A DNA stretch of 8,210 bases, taken from Pseudomonadota bacterium (GTDB taxonomy: Bacteria; Pseudomonadota; Alphaproteobacteria; Caulobacterales; Caulobacteraceae). A program made the position numbers and the translations under genes. Shown here in pieces: positions 1 to 5,962 of this stretch (its first letter is position 1; each line of letters opens with the position of its first letter). A model generated the notes under the pieces. The model ran no database searches. It was not told where the DNA came from and worked only from the letters and a program-made list of their open reading frames with translations. Location: NCBI GenBank assembly GCA_023433655.1, contig JAEYUE010000219.1, forward strand, positions 1 through 8,210. Reading direction: 5' to 3'.

Positions 1-2
1 TC

Positions 3-725
3 GGGACCTTCGACCAGGCCCAGCTGCAGCGCGGCTACAAGGTCTATCGCGAGGTCTGCGCCTCCTGCCACGGCATGGACCTGATGTATTTCCGCACCCT
101 GGCCGAGCCGGGCGGACCCTTCTACGATCCGCACCAGGCCAATCCGGCCGAGAACCGCTTCGTCAAGGTCCTGGCGGCCGAGGTCCAGGTGCCGGACATC
201 GACAGCGAGACTGGCGAGCCGATCATGCGCGACGCCGTCCCGGCCGACCGCTTCCCCAATCCCTACCCGAACGCCACCGCCGCGGCGGCGGGCAACGGCG
301 GGGCTGCGCCGCCGGACCTGTCGGTCATGGCCAAGGCGCGCCACGACGGCGCCAACTACATCTACTCGCTGCTGTCGGGCTATGTGGACGCGCCGGCCGG
401 GCTCGAGATCCGTCCGGGGCAGTACTACAACCCGTACATGGCCGGCGACCTGACGCCGTTCGTGGCCGAGGGCGCCCACGTGCCGCCGGGCGGCTTCATC
501 GCCATGCCGCCGCCGCTGATGGACGGCCAGGTGACCTATGACGACGGCTCGTCGGAAACGGTCGATCAGTACTCGAAGGACGTCGCCGCCTTCATCGCCT
601 GGGCCTCGGATCCCAAGCAGGTGCAGCGCAAGCAGGCGGGTCTGGGCGTGCTGATCTTCCTCTTCCTGTTCGCGGGCGTGACCTACATGAGCTACCGCCG
701 CCTGTGGAAGGGCATCGCCCACTAG
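3..725 (+). CDS. petC: Cytochrome c1, haem subunit of the cytochrome bc1 complex (5' end outside window)
   Basis: Cytochrome c1 carries electrons from the Rieske Fe-S protein to a soluble or membrane cytochrome c within ubiquinol:cytochrome c reductase, on the periplasmic face of the inner membrane. The frame is open to the window edge, so the N-terminus and signal peptide are missing; an ATG at 75 is internal. The 240 visible residues contain the covalent haem motif CASCH at residues 19-23 (bases 57-71), a later GGFIAMPPPL segment whose Met (residue 168, bases 504-506) is the expected sixth haem iron ligand, and a C-terminal hydrophobic helix at about residues 213-231 followed by a basic YRRLWKG tail, the usual single membrane anchor. 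The order CxxCH, Met-Pro-Pro, C-terminal anchor is diagnostic for the family. A strong terminator follows, so this is probably the last gene of the bc1 operon (Rieske protein and cytochrome b genes expected upstream, not seen here). Confidence 0.95.
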   Translation, partial: GTFDQAQLQRGYKVYREVCASCHGMDLMYFRTLAEPGGPFYDPHQANPAENRFVKVLAAEVQVPDIDSETGEPIMRDAVPADRFPNPYPNATAAAAGNGGAAPPDLSVMAKARHDGANYIYSLLSGYVDAPAGLEIRPGQYYNPYMAGDLTPFVAEGAHVPPGGFIAMPPPLMDGQVTYDDGSSETVDQYSKDVAAFIAWASDPKQVQRKQAGLGVLIFLFLFAGVTYMSYRRLWKGIAH

Positions 726-750
726 CGACCTGCCCAGGGACTGAACGACG

Positions 751-783
751 AACCCGCCGGGGCGCCTGCGCCGGCGGGTTTTT
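751..783 (+). terminator. Rho-independent terminator after cytochrome c1
   Basis: A perfect 10-bp stem (AACCCGCCGG at 751-760 pairing with CCGGCGGGTT at 771-780) encloses a 10-base loop and runs into five T residues at 779-783. It lies 25 bases after the cytochrome c1 stop and before the promoter of the next gene, which is where the bc1 transcript should end. Confidence 0.9.
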
Positions 784-814
784 CGTGTCCGCAACCAGCC
801 CGGAGAACGCAGGG

Positions 815-843
815 TTGCGAAATCGGATCAAGTGCTTTATAAC
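815..843 (+). promoter_or_regulatory. Predicted sigma-70-type promoter of the DUF1579-like gene
   Basis: TTGCGA at 815-820 and TATAAC at 838-843 are separated by 17 bases, close to the housekeeping consensus and notable in such GC-rich DNA. The site lies directly after the terminator and about 25 bases before the chosen ATG, giving a short leader that just includes the ribosome-binding site. It is read by eye only. Confidence 0.55.
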
Positions 844-853
844 GCAAAGCAGC

Positions 854-860
854 AGGGAGA
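854..860 (+). promoter_or_regulatory. Ribosome-binding site that decides the start at 868
   Basis: AGGGAGA contains a GGAG core 8 bases before the ATG at 868. The in-frame upstream GTG at 832 has no such site and lies inside the predicted promoter, so the ATG is preferred. Confidence 0.65.
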
Positions 861-867
861 AGCCGCC

Positions 868-1440
868 ATGAATCGCTTGCCTCTGATGCTGTCCGCCGCC
901 GTCATTCTGATCGGAGCGCCGGCCGCCGCGCAGGTCCCGGTGCAGCCGGCCGGGTCCGCCGTCCAGCGCGAGGCCGTCGGCGCCCTCGACTTCCTCGATG
1001 GCGAATGGCGCGGACAGGCAATCGTCCACGGCCCGGACGGAACCGAAACCCTGACCCAGACCGAGCGGGTCGGCTCCCTGCTGGGCGGCTCGATCAAGGT
1101 CATCGAGGGACGCGGCTACGCCGCGGACGGCTCCACGGTGTTCAACGCCATGGCCGTGCTGTCCTGGGACGAGCGCGAGGGCCGCTATCGCTTCCGCTCC
1201 TGGGCCAACGGCTTCTCCGGCGACTATCGCTTTGAGCGCACCGCGGACGGCTTCCGCTGGGAGACGCCGGCGGGCCCGAACGCCCGCATCGAATATGTCG
1301 CCATCGTCCGGGACGGGACCTGGCATGAGGTCGGGACCTATATCGCGGAGGGACAGCCGCCGCGCCCGATGATCGACATGCGCCTGACCCGGATCGGCGA
1401 CACCGACTGGCCGGCGGGCGACGCGGTGGAGCCCCGCTGA
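868..1440 (+). CDS. Exported DUF1579/lipocalin-like protein of unknown function
   Basis: This is a 190-residue protein. The first 21 residues form a type I signal peptide (short basic start, hydrophobic stretch, cleavage predicted after APAAA before QVPV), so it should be periplasmic or secreted. The mature part opens with DFLDGEWRG (residues 41-49), followed by alternating short strands such as a GGSIKVIEGRGY segment and the aromatic-rich YRFRSWANGFSGDYRFE. That layout resembles the DUF1579 and related small beta-barrel (lipocalin/THAP4-like) families, whose members often start with a LxGxWxG motif. I see no catalytic motif and no Cys or haem-binding signature, and ligand and role are unknown. 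It has its own promoter and stands between a terminator and the peptidase genes, so it is probably monocistronic. The fold assignment is by resemblance only. Confidence 0.8.
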   Translation: MNRLPLMLSAAVILIGAPAAAQVPVQPAGSAVQREAVGALDFLDGEWRGQAIVHGPDGTETLTQTERVGSLLGGSIKVIEGRGYAADGSTVFNAMAVLSWDEREGRYRFRSWANGFSGDYRFERTADGFRWETPAGPNARIEYVAIVRDGTWHEVGTYIAEGQPPRPMIDMRLTRIGDTDWPAGDAVEPR

Positions 1441-1478
1441 GCCTGAGGACGGAATCCGACGTTTCGCGCCTGGCCGGA

Positions 1479-1506
1479 TCGACCTGACGGAAAAATGGGC
1501 TAGGGT
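1479..1506 (+). promoter_or_regulatory. Possible promoter of the first M28 peptidase
   Basis: A TAGGGT -10-like hexamer (1501-1506, in the context GCTAGGGT) lies 16 bases after TCGACC (1479-1484). GCTA-type -10 elements are common in Caulobacterales housekeeping promoters, but the match is weak. The 101-base gap 1441-1541 holds no other recognisable element. Confidence 0.3.
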
Positions 1507-1526
1507 CCGCCCCCGGTTTCATGGCT

Positions 1527-1531
1527 GAGGG
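1527..1531 (+). promoter_or_regulatory. Ribosome-binding site that decides the start at 1542
   Basis: GAGGG sits 10 bases before the ATG at 1542. The alternative in-frame ATG at 1521 would place seven extra residues (MAEGVPF) before a typical lipoprotein signal and has no comparable site upstream. Confidence 0.5.
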
Positions 1532-1541
1532 TGTTCCGTTC

Positions 1542-3203
1542 ATGCGTCTCCTGTCGTCCGCCGCCGCGCTCGCCGCCGGCTTCCTGCTCGCCGCCTGCGC
1601 CAGCACCGGGTTGGAACCCTCGGCGCCCGCGGCCGCCATCGACGCCGCCCGGCTGTCGGAACACGCCCGCGTCCTGTCGGACGACAGTTTCCAGGGCCGC
1701 GGCATCGCCACTCCGGCCGAGGACATGGTGGTTCGCTATCTGAGCGAACAGTACGCCGCGGCCGGCTTCCAGCCGGGCGGCGAGAATGGCGGCTGGACCC
1801 AGGACGTCACTCTCAACCGCTTCACCGCTTCGGACGTCAGCGCCGCCTTCAAGGTCGGCGGCGAGACCCTGCCTCTGGCGCAGGGGCAGCAGATCGTCGT
1901 CTCGACCCGCCTGCCGGGCAGCCGCGTGAATCTGGCTGACGCGCCGCTGGTGTTCGCCGGCTACGGCATCACCGCGCCCGAGCGGAACTGGGACGACTTC
2001 AAGGATGTGGACGTGCGCGGCAAGGTCATCGTCGTGCTGGTGAACGACGCCGACTTCGAACAGCCCGAGCTGAACACCTTCAACGGCCGGGCCATGACCT
2101 ACTACGGCCGCTGGACCTACAAGTATGAGGAGGCGGCGCGGCGCGGCGCGGCGGGCGTCATCATCGTGCATGAGACGGCCCCGGCCTCGTATGGCTGGGC
2201 CACGGTCAACAACAGCTGGTCCGGGCCGCAATTCGACATCGTGCGCCAGAACGCCGCCGCCGAGCGCGTGCCGGTCGAAAGCTGGATCCAGCGCGACGTG
2301 GCCGTCGACCTGTTCCGCCGCGCCGGACTCGACTTCGAGGCGCTGAAGGTCCAGGCCCGCAGCCGCGACTTCCGGCCGGTCGCCTTGGCGGACGCCACCC
2401 TGAGCACGACCTTCGACGTCGCCACCAGCCAGATCACCACCCGCAACGTCATCGCCCGTTTGCCCGGCACGACCCACCCGGACGAGAGCATCCTCTACAC
2501 CGCCCACTGGGACCACATCGGCGTGGGCGAGCCGGACGCCAACGGCGACGCCATCTTCAACGGCGCCGTCGACAACGCCACCGGCACCGCCGGCCTGCTG
2601 GAGCTGGCCCGCGTCTGGGGCGCCGGCCCGCGTCCCGAGCGCTCGATCGTGATGATCAGCTTCACCGCCGAGGAGAGCGGGCTGCTGGGCTCGGAATACT
2701 ATGCGGCCAATCCCGTCTGGCCGCTGGAGAAGACGGTGGCCGGCTTCAACATGGACGCCATGAACGTCTACGGCCGGGTCGAGCACCTGGGCGTCATCGG
2801 CTACGGCCAGTCTGAGCTGGACGAGTTGCTGGCGGCGGCCGCCGCGCGGCAGGGCCGCGAGGTCGCGCCGGACGCCAATCCGGCCGCCGGCAGCTATTTC
2901 CGCAGCGACCACTTCCCGCTGGCCAAGCGCGGCGTGCCCATGGCCTACGCCGAGGGCGGCGGCGACTTCCGCGACCCGCCGGTCGAGCCGCGCGAGGCGG
3001 CTCGCGACGAGTACGGCGCCAAACGCTACCACCAGGCCGACGACGAATGGTCGGCCGACTGGGACCTCGCCGGCCAGGTCGAGGATCTCGAGGTCGCCCT
3101 GTGGATCGGCCGCGACCTCGCCAGCAGCCGCGACTGGCCGGGCTGGAAGGAGGGCTCGGAGTTCGGGCCCGCCCGCGCCGCCAGCGCCGCCGCCCGCAGA
3201 TGA
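1542..3203 (+). CDS. M28 family zinc aminopeptidase with PA domain, predicted lipoprotein
   Basis: A 553-residue secreted exopeptidase that should remove N-terminal amino acids from peptides, using two zinc ions. Residues 1-19 form a lipoprotein signal with the lipobox LAAC (Cys19), so the mature protein should be lipid-anchored in the envelope. A protease-associated (PA) region spans about residues 127-275 and contains FAGYGITAPERNWDD. The M28 catalytic part follows with all five expected metal ligands: His322 (AHWDH), Asp344 (VDNATG), Glu377-Glu378 (AEESGLLGS, catalytic Glu plus ligand Glu), Asp405 (NMDAMN) and His457 (SDHFPL). Length and domain order fit PA-containing M28 peptidases. The start at 1542 was chosen over 1521 because of the ribosome-binding site and signal peptide. 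The next gene, 70 bases downstream, is a full-length paralogue. Substrate preference cannot be read from the sequence. Confidence 0.93.
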   Translation: MRLLSSAAALAAGFLLAACASTGLEPSAPAAAIDAARLSEHARVLSDDSFQGRGIATPAEDMVVRYLSEQYAAAGFQPGGENGGWTQDVTLNRFTASDVSAAFKVGGETLPLAQGQQIVVSTRLPGSRVNLADAPLVFAGYGITAPERNWDDFKDVDVRGKVIVVLVNDADFEQPELNTFNGRAMTYYGRWTYKYEEAARRGAAGVIIVHETAPASYGWATVNNSWSGPQFDIVRQNAAAERVPVESWIQRDVAVDLFRRAGLDFEALKVQARSRDFRPVALADATLSTTFDVATSQITTRNVIARLPGTTHPDESILYTAHWDHIGVGEPDANGDAIFNGAVDNATGTAGLLELARVWGAGPRPERSIVMISFTAEESGLLGSEYYAANPVWPLEKTVAGFNMDAMNVYGRVEHLGVIGYGQSELDELLAAAAARQGREVAPDANPAAGSYFRSDHFPLAKRGVPMAYAEGGGDFRDPPVEPREAARDEYGAKRYHQADDEWSADWDLAGQVEDLEVALWIGRDLASSRDWPGWKEGSEFGPARAASAAARR

Positions 3204-3215
3204 CGAAAACTTAAT

Positions 3216-3237
3216 GGGCGGTCCCGCGGGGCCGCCC
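3216..3237 (+). other. GC-rich hairpin between the two peptidase genes
   Basis: Bases 3216-3224 pair with 3229-3237 (nine pairs including one G-T, loop CGCG). There is no T run after it, so it is not a canonical intrinsic terminator. It overlaps the region where the -35 of the next possible promoter would lie, so it could act as a weak terminator, a transcript-stabilising structure, or nothing. Confidence 0.45.
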
Positions 3238-3243
3238 TAGAGT
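3238..3243 (+). promoter_or_regulatory. Possible -10 element of the second M28 peptidase
   Basis: TAGAGT, in the context CCTAGAGTG, lies 30 bases before the ATG at 3274 and resembles Caulobacterales -10 elements. No convincing -35 hexamer lies 16-18 bases upstream, where the hairpin is. The second peptidase may therefore be read both from here and from the upstream gene's transcript. Confidence 0.3.
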
Positions 3244-3260
3244 GTCCCGAAGTTCGGGAT

Positions 3261-3264
3261 GGAG
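3261..3264 (+). promoter_or_regulatory. Ribosome-binding site that decides the start at 3274
   Basis: GGAG lies 9 bases before the ATG at 3274 and overlaps the competing ATG at 3259. It favours the downstream start, which also begins directly at the signal peptide. Confidence 0.5.
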
Positions 3265-3273
3265 CCTTCCTAC

Positions 3274-4902
3274 ATGTTTCGTGCATTCACCGGCGGCGTC
3301 GCCGCCGCTGCGCTGCTGTTCGCCGCCGGCGCAGGCCTCGCGCAGGACTTCTCGGCCGAGCGGATCAGCAACGACATCCGCACCATCAGCGCCGACGCTT
3401 TCCAGGGCCGCTATCCCGGCACGGAAGGCGAGCGCCTGACCCTGGCGTGGCTGCAGGCGCAGTACGAGGCAATGGGCCTCCAGCCCGGCGGACCGGACGG
3501 CCAGTGGCTGCAGCCCGTGCACCTGAAGCGCTTCACCCCGGTCGAGGGCGCCGCCAGCGCCAGCTGGACCGGCCCGGACGGCGTCAGCCACCCGCTGGTT
3601 GTCGGCACGGACGTCACCCTGCGCGCCGTCGCCAACGATGGGCAGGCCTCGATCAGCAATGCGCCGCTCGTCTTCGCCGGCTACGGCATCACCGCGCCCG
3701 AGCGGAACTGGGACGACTACGGCGACATCGACGTGCGCGGGAAGGTCGTTATCGTCATGGGCGGCGAGCCGGAAGGCGAACTGTTCAACGGCGCCTATGA
3801 CACCAACTACGAGTCCGGGGCCTACAAGGCCGACGAGGCCTTCCGCCGCGGCGCCGTCGGCATCGTCACCCTCGTGGCCGAACCGGGGGACTCCGCGACC
3901 TGGCAGCGGGTCGCCCGCTTCGCCGGACGCACCCGCACCCTGACGCCGGGGGCGGCGGACCTCGAGTTCTCCATGGCGATCAACCACGACGTGGCCCTGC
4001 AGTGGGCGACCGCGGCCGGCCTCGACATCAACGGGCTGAGCGGCATCGGCTCGGGCGCCTTCAAAGCCGTGCCGCTGAACGGCGTGACCCTGTCAGTCGA
4101 CGCGGCGGAGACCAGCGAGACCCTGGTCACACACAACCTGCTGGCCCGCATCCCGGGGACCGAGCGGCCGAATGAGACCATCGTCTATTCGGCCCACTGG
4201 GACCACGTCGGCGGCGAGGCCCAGCACCCCGAGACGCCGGGCGACGACAAGATCTTCAACGGCGCCTGGGACAACGCCTCGGGCACCGTCGGCGTGGTCG
4301 AGATGGCCCGCCAGCTGAGCCAGGCGCCGCGGCCCGAACGCTCGATCGTCTTCGCCCACATGGCGGCCGAGGAGATGGGGCTCATGGGCGCCTACGGCTA
4401 CGCCGCCGACCCGGTGTATCCGCTCGAGACCACGGTGGCCGACATCAACATCGACATGCTGCCGCTGTCGGGACCGACGAAGGACATTCCGATCTTCGGC
4501 AAGGGGCAGAACGATCTCGAGGACCGGCTGCAGGCGCTGGCCGCGCCTCTGGGCCGCTACGTCACCGACGACAGCATGCCGGAGCAGGGCTTCTATTACC
4601 GCTCCGACCACTTCCCCTTCGCCCGCATGGGCGTGCCGGCGATCATGCCCTGGCACGGTTGGGACTGGGTCGACGGGGGCAAGGAAGCCGGCGAGGCGGC
4701 ATGGCGGGCCAAGTTCGGGGCCGACTATCACAAACCGTCGGACGAGTGGTCGGCGGAGATGGACTTCACCTCGGCCGTGGAAAACCTGACCCTGCTGTAC
4801 CACCTGGGTCTGGACCTCGCGAACAGCGAGGACTGGCCGGGCTGGAAGCCGACGTCGGAGTTCGCCCAGGTCCGCGCCCGCTCGGACGCCGCGCGCCAGT
4901 GA
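3274..4902 (+). CDS. M28 family zinc aminopeptidase with PA domain, type I signal peptide
   Basis: A 542-residue paralogue of the preceding peptidase, homologous over its whole length. It starts with a cleavable signal peptide (predicted cut after AGLA at residue 23, before QDF) and has no lipobox Cys, so it should be soluble in the periplasm or secreted rather than lipid-anchored. The PA region carries the same FAGYGITAPERNWDD block. All M28 metal and catalytic residues are present: His308 (AHWDH), Asp333 (WDNASG), Glu366-Glu367 (AEEMGLMG), Asp394 (NIDMLP) and His446 (SDHFPF). Both paralogues share a C-terminal DWPGWK...SEF motif, which suggests the same domain boundary. Expected role: metal-dependent release of N-terminal residues from peptides in the envelope. 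The stop overlaps the GTG of the Rid gene, pointing to translational coupling. A separate promoter is possible but weakly supported. Confidence 0.93.
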   Translation: MFRAFTGGVAAAALLFAAGAGLAQDFSAERISNDIRTISADAFQGRYPGTEGERLTLAWLQAQYEAMGLQPGGPDGQWLQPVHLKRFTPVEGAASASWTGPDGVSHPLVVGTDVTLRAVANDGQASISNAPLVFAGYGITAPERNWDDYGDIDVRGKVVIVMGGEPEGELFNGAYDTNYESGAYKADEAFRRGAVGIVTLVAEPGDSATWQRVARFAGRTRTLTPGAADLEFSMAINHDVALQWATAAGLDINGLSGIGSGAFKAVPLNGVTLSVDAAETSETLVTHNLLARIPGTERPNETIVYSAHWDHVGGEAQHPETPGDDKIFNGAWDNASGTVGVVEMARQLSQAPRPERSIVFAHMAAEEMGLMGAYGYAADPVYPLETTVADINIDMLPLSGPTKDIPIFGKGQNDLEDRLQALAAPLGRYVTDDSMPEQGFYYRSDHFPFARMGVPAIMPWHGWDWVDGGKEAGEAAWRAKFGADYHKPSDEWSAEMDFTSAVENLTLLYHLGLDLANSEDWPGWKPTSEFAQVRARSDAARQ

Positions 4903-5288
4903 CCGCGACGATACGGCCCCTGACGGGTGACGGCTCGCCGCCGGTCGAGGGCTCGTATCCGCAGGCCGTCGAGGTGACCGGCCCGACGCGCTGGCTGTAC
5001 CTGTCCGGCCAGATTCCGGTCGCGCCGGACGGCTCGCTGGCCGCCGGCTTCACCGCCCAGTGCGAGCAGGTATGGGATAATATCGAGACCCAACTCGCCG
5101 CCGCGGGGATGAGCCTCGACAACCTCGTCAAGGTGACCACCTTCCTCTCCGACCGCCGCTACGCCCTCGAAAACCGCGAGGTGCGGGTGCGCCGGCTGGC
5201 CGGTCGACAGCCGGCCCTGACCGTCATCGTCACCGGCATCTTTGACGAGGCGTGGCTGGTCGAGATCGAGGCCGTGGCGGCGGCGTAA
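4899..5288 (+). CDS. Rid (YjgF/YER057c/UK114) family protein lacking the RidA catalytic Arg
   Basis: This 129-residue protein matches the usual length of the trimeric Rid family, whose archetype RidA hydrolyses reactive enamine/imine intermediates such as 2-aminoacrylate in the cytosol. Family landmarks are YPQAV (20-24), LSGQIP (35-40), DNIETQLAAAG (60-70), a VKVTTFL strand (77-83), PALTVI (105-110) and VEIEAVA (121-127). In RidA the PA is followed by an Arg that binds the substrate carboxylate. Here the residue is Leu107 (bases 5217-5219), so classical RidA deaminase activity is doubtful and a Rid subfamily without that Arg is more likely. The GTG start overlaps the peptidase stop (GTGA); an open frame extends further upstream but lies inside the peptidase gene. 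No clear ribosome-binding site is seen, which fits coupled translation. No signal peptide, so cytosolic, unlike its secreted neighbour. Confidence 0.88.
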   Translation: MTATIRPLTGDGSPPVEGSYPQAVEVTGPTRWLYLSGQIPVAPDGSLAAGFTAQCEQVWDNIETQLAAAGMSLDNLVKVTTFLSDRRYALENREVRVRRLAGRQPALTVIVTGIFDEAWLVEIEAVAAA

Positions 5289-5295
5289 CGCCGCC
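5279..5295 (+). other. Hairpin with the Rid stop codon as its loop
   Basis: GGCGGCG (5279-5285) and CGCCGCC (5289-5295) form a perfect 7-bp stem whose three-base loop is the TAA stop of the Rid gene. There is no T run, so it is not a standard terminator. It could affect termination of translation, mRNA decay or coupling to the next gene, or be chance in GC-rich DNA. Confidence 0.5.
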
Positions 5296-5330
5296 TTGCG
5301 CGCGCCGGCGGCCGGCCGCACCGTCCGACC

Positions 5331-5759
5331 ATGAGCCGCTGGTCGCCGCAACCCTGTCCGGACGAGCCCGACGGCCTGATCCTGTTCGACGGCGTCTGCG
5401 TCTTCTGCTCACGCTGGGTGCAGTTCGTGCTCCGGCTGGACCGTCAGCGGCGCTTCCTTTTCCTGCCGATCCAGTCGCCGCGCGGCCGGGCGCTCGCCGA
5501 ACGGTTCGGCGTCGATCCCGATACGCCCGAAACCAACGCCGTGATCCTTGATGCACGCATCTGGTTCAAGTCGGACGCCGCCCTGACCGTGCTCGGCATC
5601 TTCCCCGAGACGGCGACGCTGGCCCTGCTGAAGGCGGTTCCACGGTCCCTGCGCGACCCGCTCTATGACCTGATCGCCCGCAACCGCTACCGCATTTTCG
5701 GCCGCACGGACCACTGCATGGTTCCCGAGGCGGCGGACCGGGAGCGGTTCCTGTGGTGA
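5331..5759 (+). CDS. DCC family (DUF393) thiol-disulfide oxidoreductase-like protein
   Basis: A 142-residue protein with the family signature FDGVCVFCSRWV, in which DGVCVFC (residues 20-26) supplies the CxxC-like Cys pair (Cys23, Cys26). The rest fits DUF393: a short strand with FLPIQSP, an AVILDARIWFKSDAALTVL segment, and a C-terminal RNRYRIFGRTDHC motif with a third Cys. The family is named for thioredoxin-like resemblance, but its reaction is not established. No signal peptide is seen; it is probably cytosolic or membrane-associated. It starts 42 bases after the Rid stop, with no good ribosome-binding site and no other start codon between the Rid stop and the ATG. Its stop overlaps the GTG start of the SDR/DUF4166 gene. 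DCC proteins are often found beside, or fused to, such SDR-like proteins, so the pair probably functions together. Confidence 0.9.
   Translation: MSRWSPQPCPDEPDGLILFDGVCVFCSRWVQFVLRLDRQRRFLFLPIQSPRGRALAERFGVDPDTPETNAVILDARIWFKSDAALTVLGIFPETATLALLKAVPRSLRDPLYDLIARNRYRIFGRTDHCMVPEAADRERFLW
5740..5744 (+). promoter_or_regulatory. Ribosome-binding site for the SDR/DUF4166 gene
   Basis: GGGAG lies 8 bases before GTG 5753 and 11 bases before GTG 5756, inside the end of the DCC gene. It slightly favours 5753 as the start. Confidence 0.45.
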
Positions 5760-5962
5760 CCCGCGTGCTGGTGATCGGGGCCGGCGGGGTGTTCGGCTCC
5801 CGGCTCGCCGAGGGCCTTCTCCGGCACGGCTTCGAGGTGATCGCCGCCGGACGGAGCCTCGAACGGGCGCAGGCGGTCGCGGCGCGACTGCGGGCCGCCT
5901 TTCCCCGCGCGGCCATCGAAGCCGCCGCCCTCGATACGGCCACTCTGACCGCCGGGTGTTGA
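5753..5962 (+). pseudogene. N-terminal fragment of the SDR/DUF4166 gene (NAD(P)-binding half, frameshifted)
   Basis: This 69-codon frame encodes the first beta-alpha-beta unit of a Rossmann fold: RVLVIGAGGVFGSRLAEGLL holds the glycine-rich dinucleotide loop GAGGVFG, followed by FEVIAAGRSLERAQ, where the Arg after the second strand suggests NADP preference. It ends abruptly at TGA 5960-5962 after LDTATLTAGC, far too early for the family. The expected continuation (VLKETG... VADAAGPFQG) lies at once in the -1 frame from base 5956. Adding one base to the GGG at 5954-5956 joins the two frames smoothly (LTAG-VLKETG) into a protein of about 559 residues. This is therefore the front part of the next entry, separated by a one-base deletion or a sequencing error. 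The start is GTG 5753 or 5756, overlapping the DCC stop. Confidence 0.75.

Noticed and set aside
832..867. GTG at 832 as the start of the DUF1579-like gene
   Set aside because: It falls inside the predicted promoter and would put 12 residues before a normal signal peptide. ATG 868 has a good ribosome-binding site.
1500..3032. A 510-codon open frame on the - strand opposite the first M28 peptidase
   Set aside because: Low-complexity Gly/Ala/Val/Asp composition and no family motif; the + strand carries all M28 catalytic residues. It is a mirror of the coding strand.
4659..4898. Upstream extension of the Rid gene frame to 4659
   Set aside because: The extra 80 codons lie inside the peptidase gene in another frame and match nothing in the Rid family, whose members start near the chosen GTG.
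5951..5962. Programmed -1 ribosomal frameshifting in the SDR/DUF4166 gene
   Set aside because: The site GCC GGG TGT TGA is not a canonical X XXY YYZ slippery heptamer, and no clear stimulatory structure was found. A one-base indel or sequencing error is simpler.
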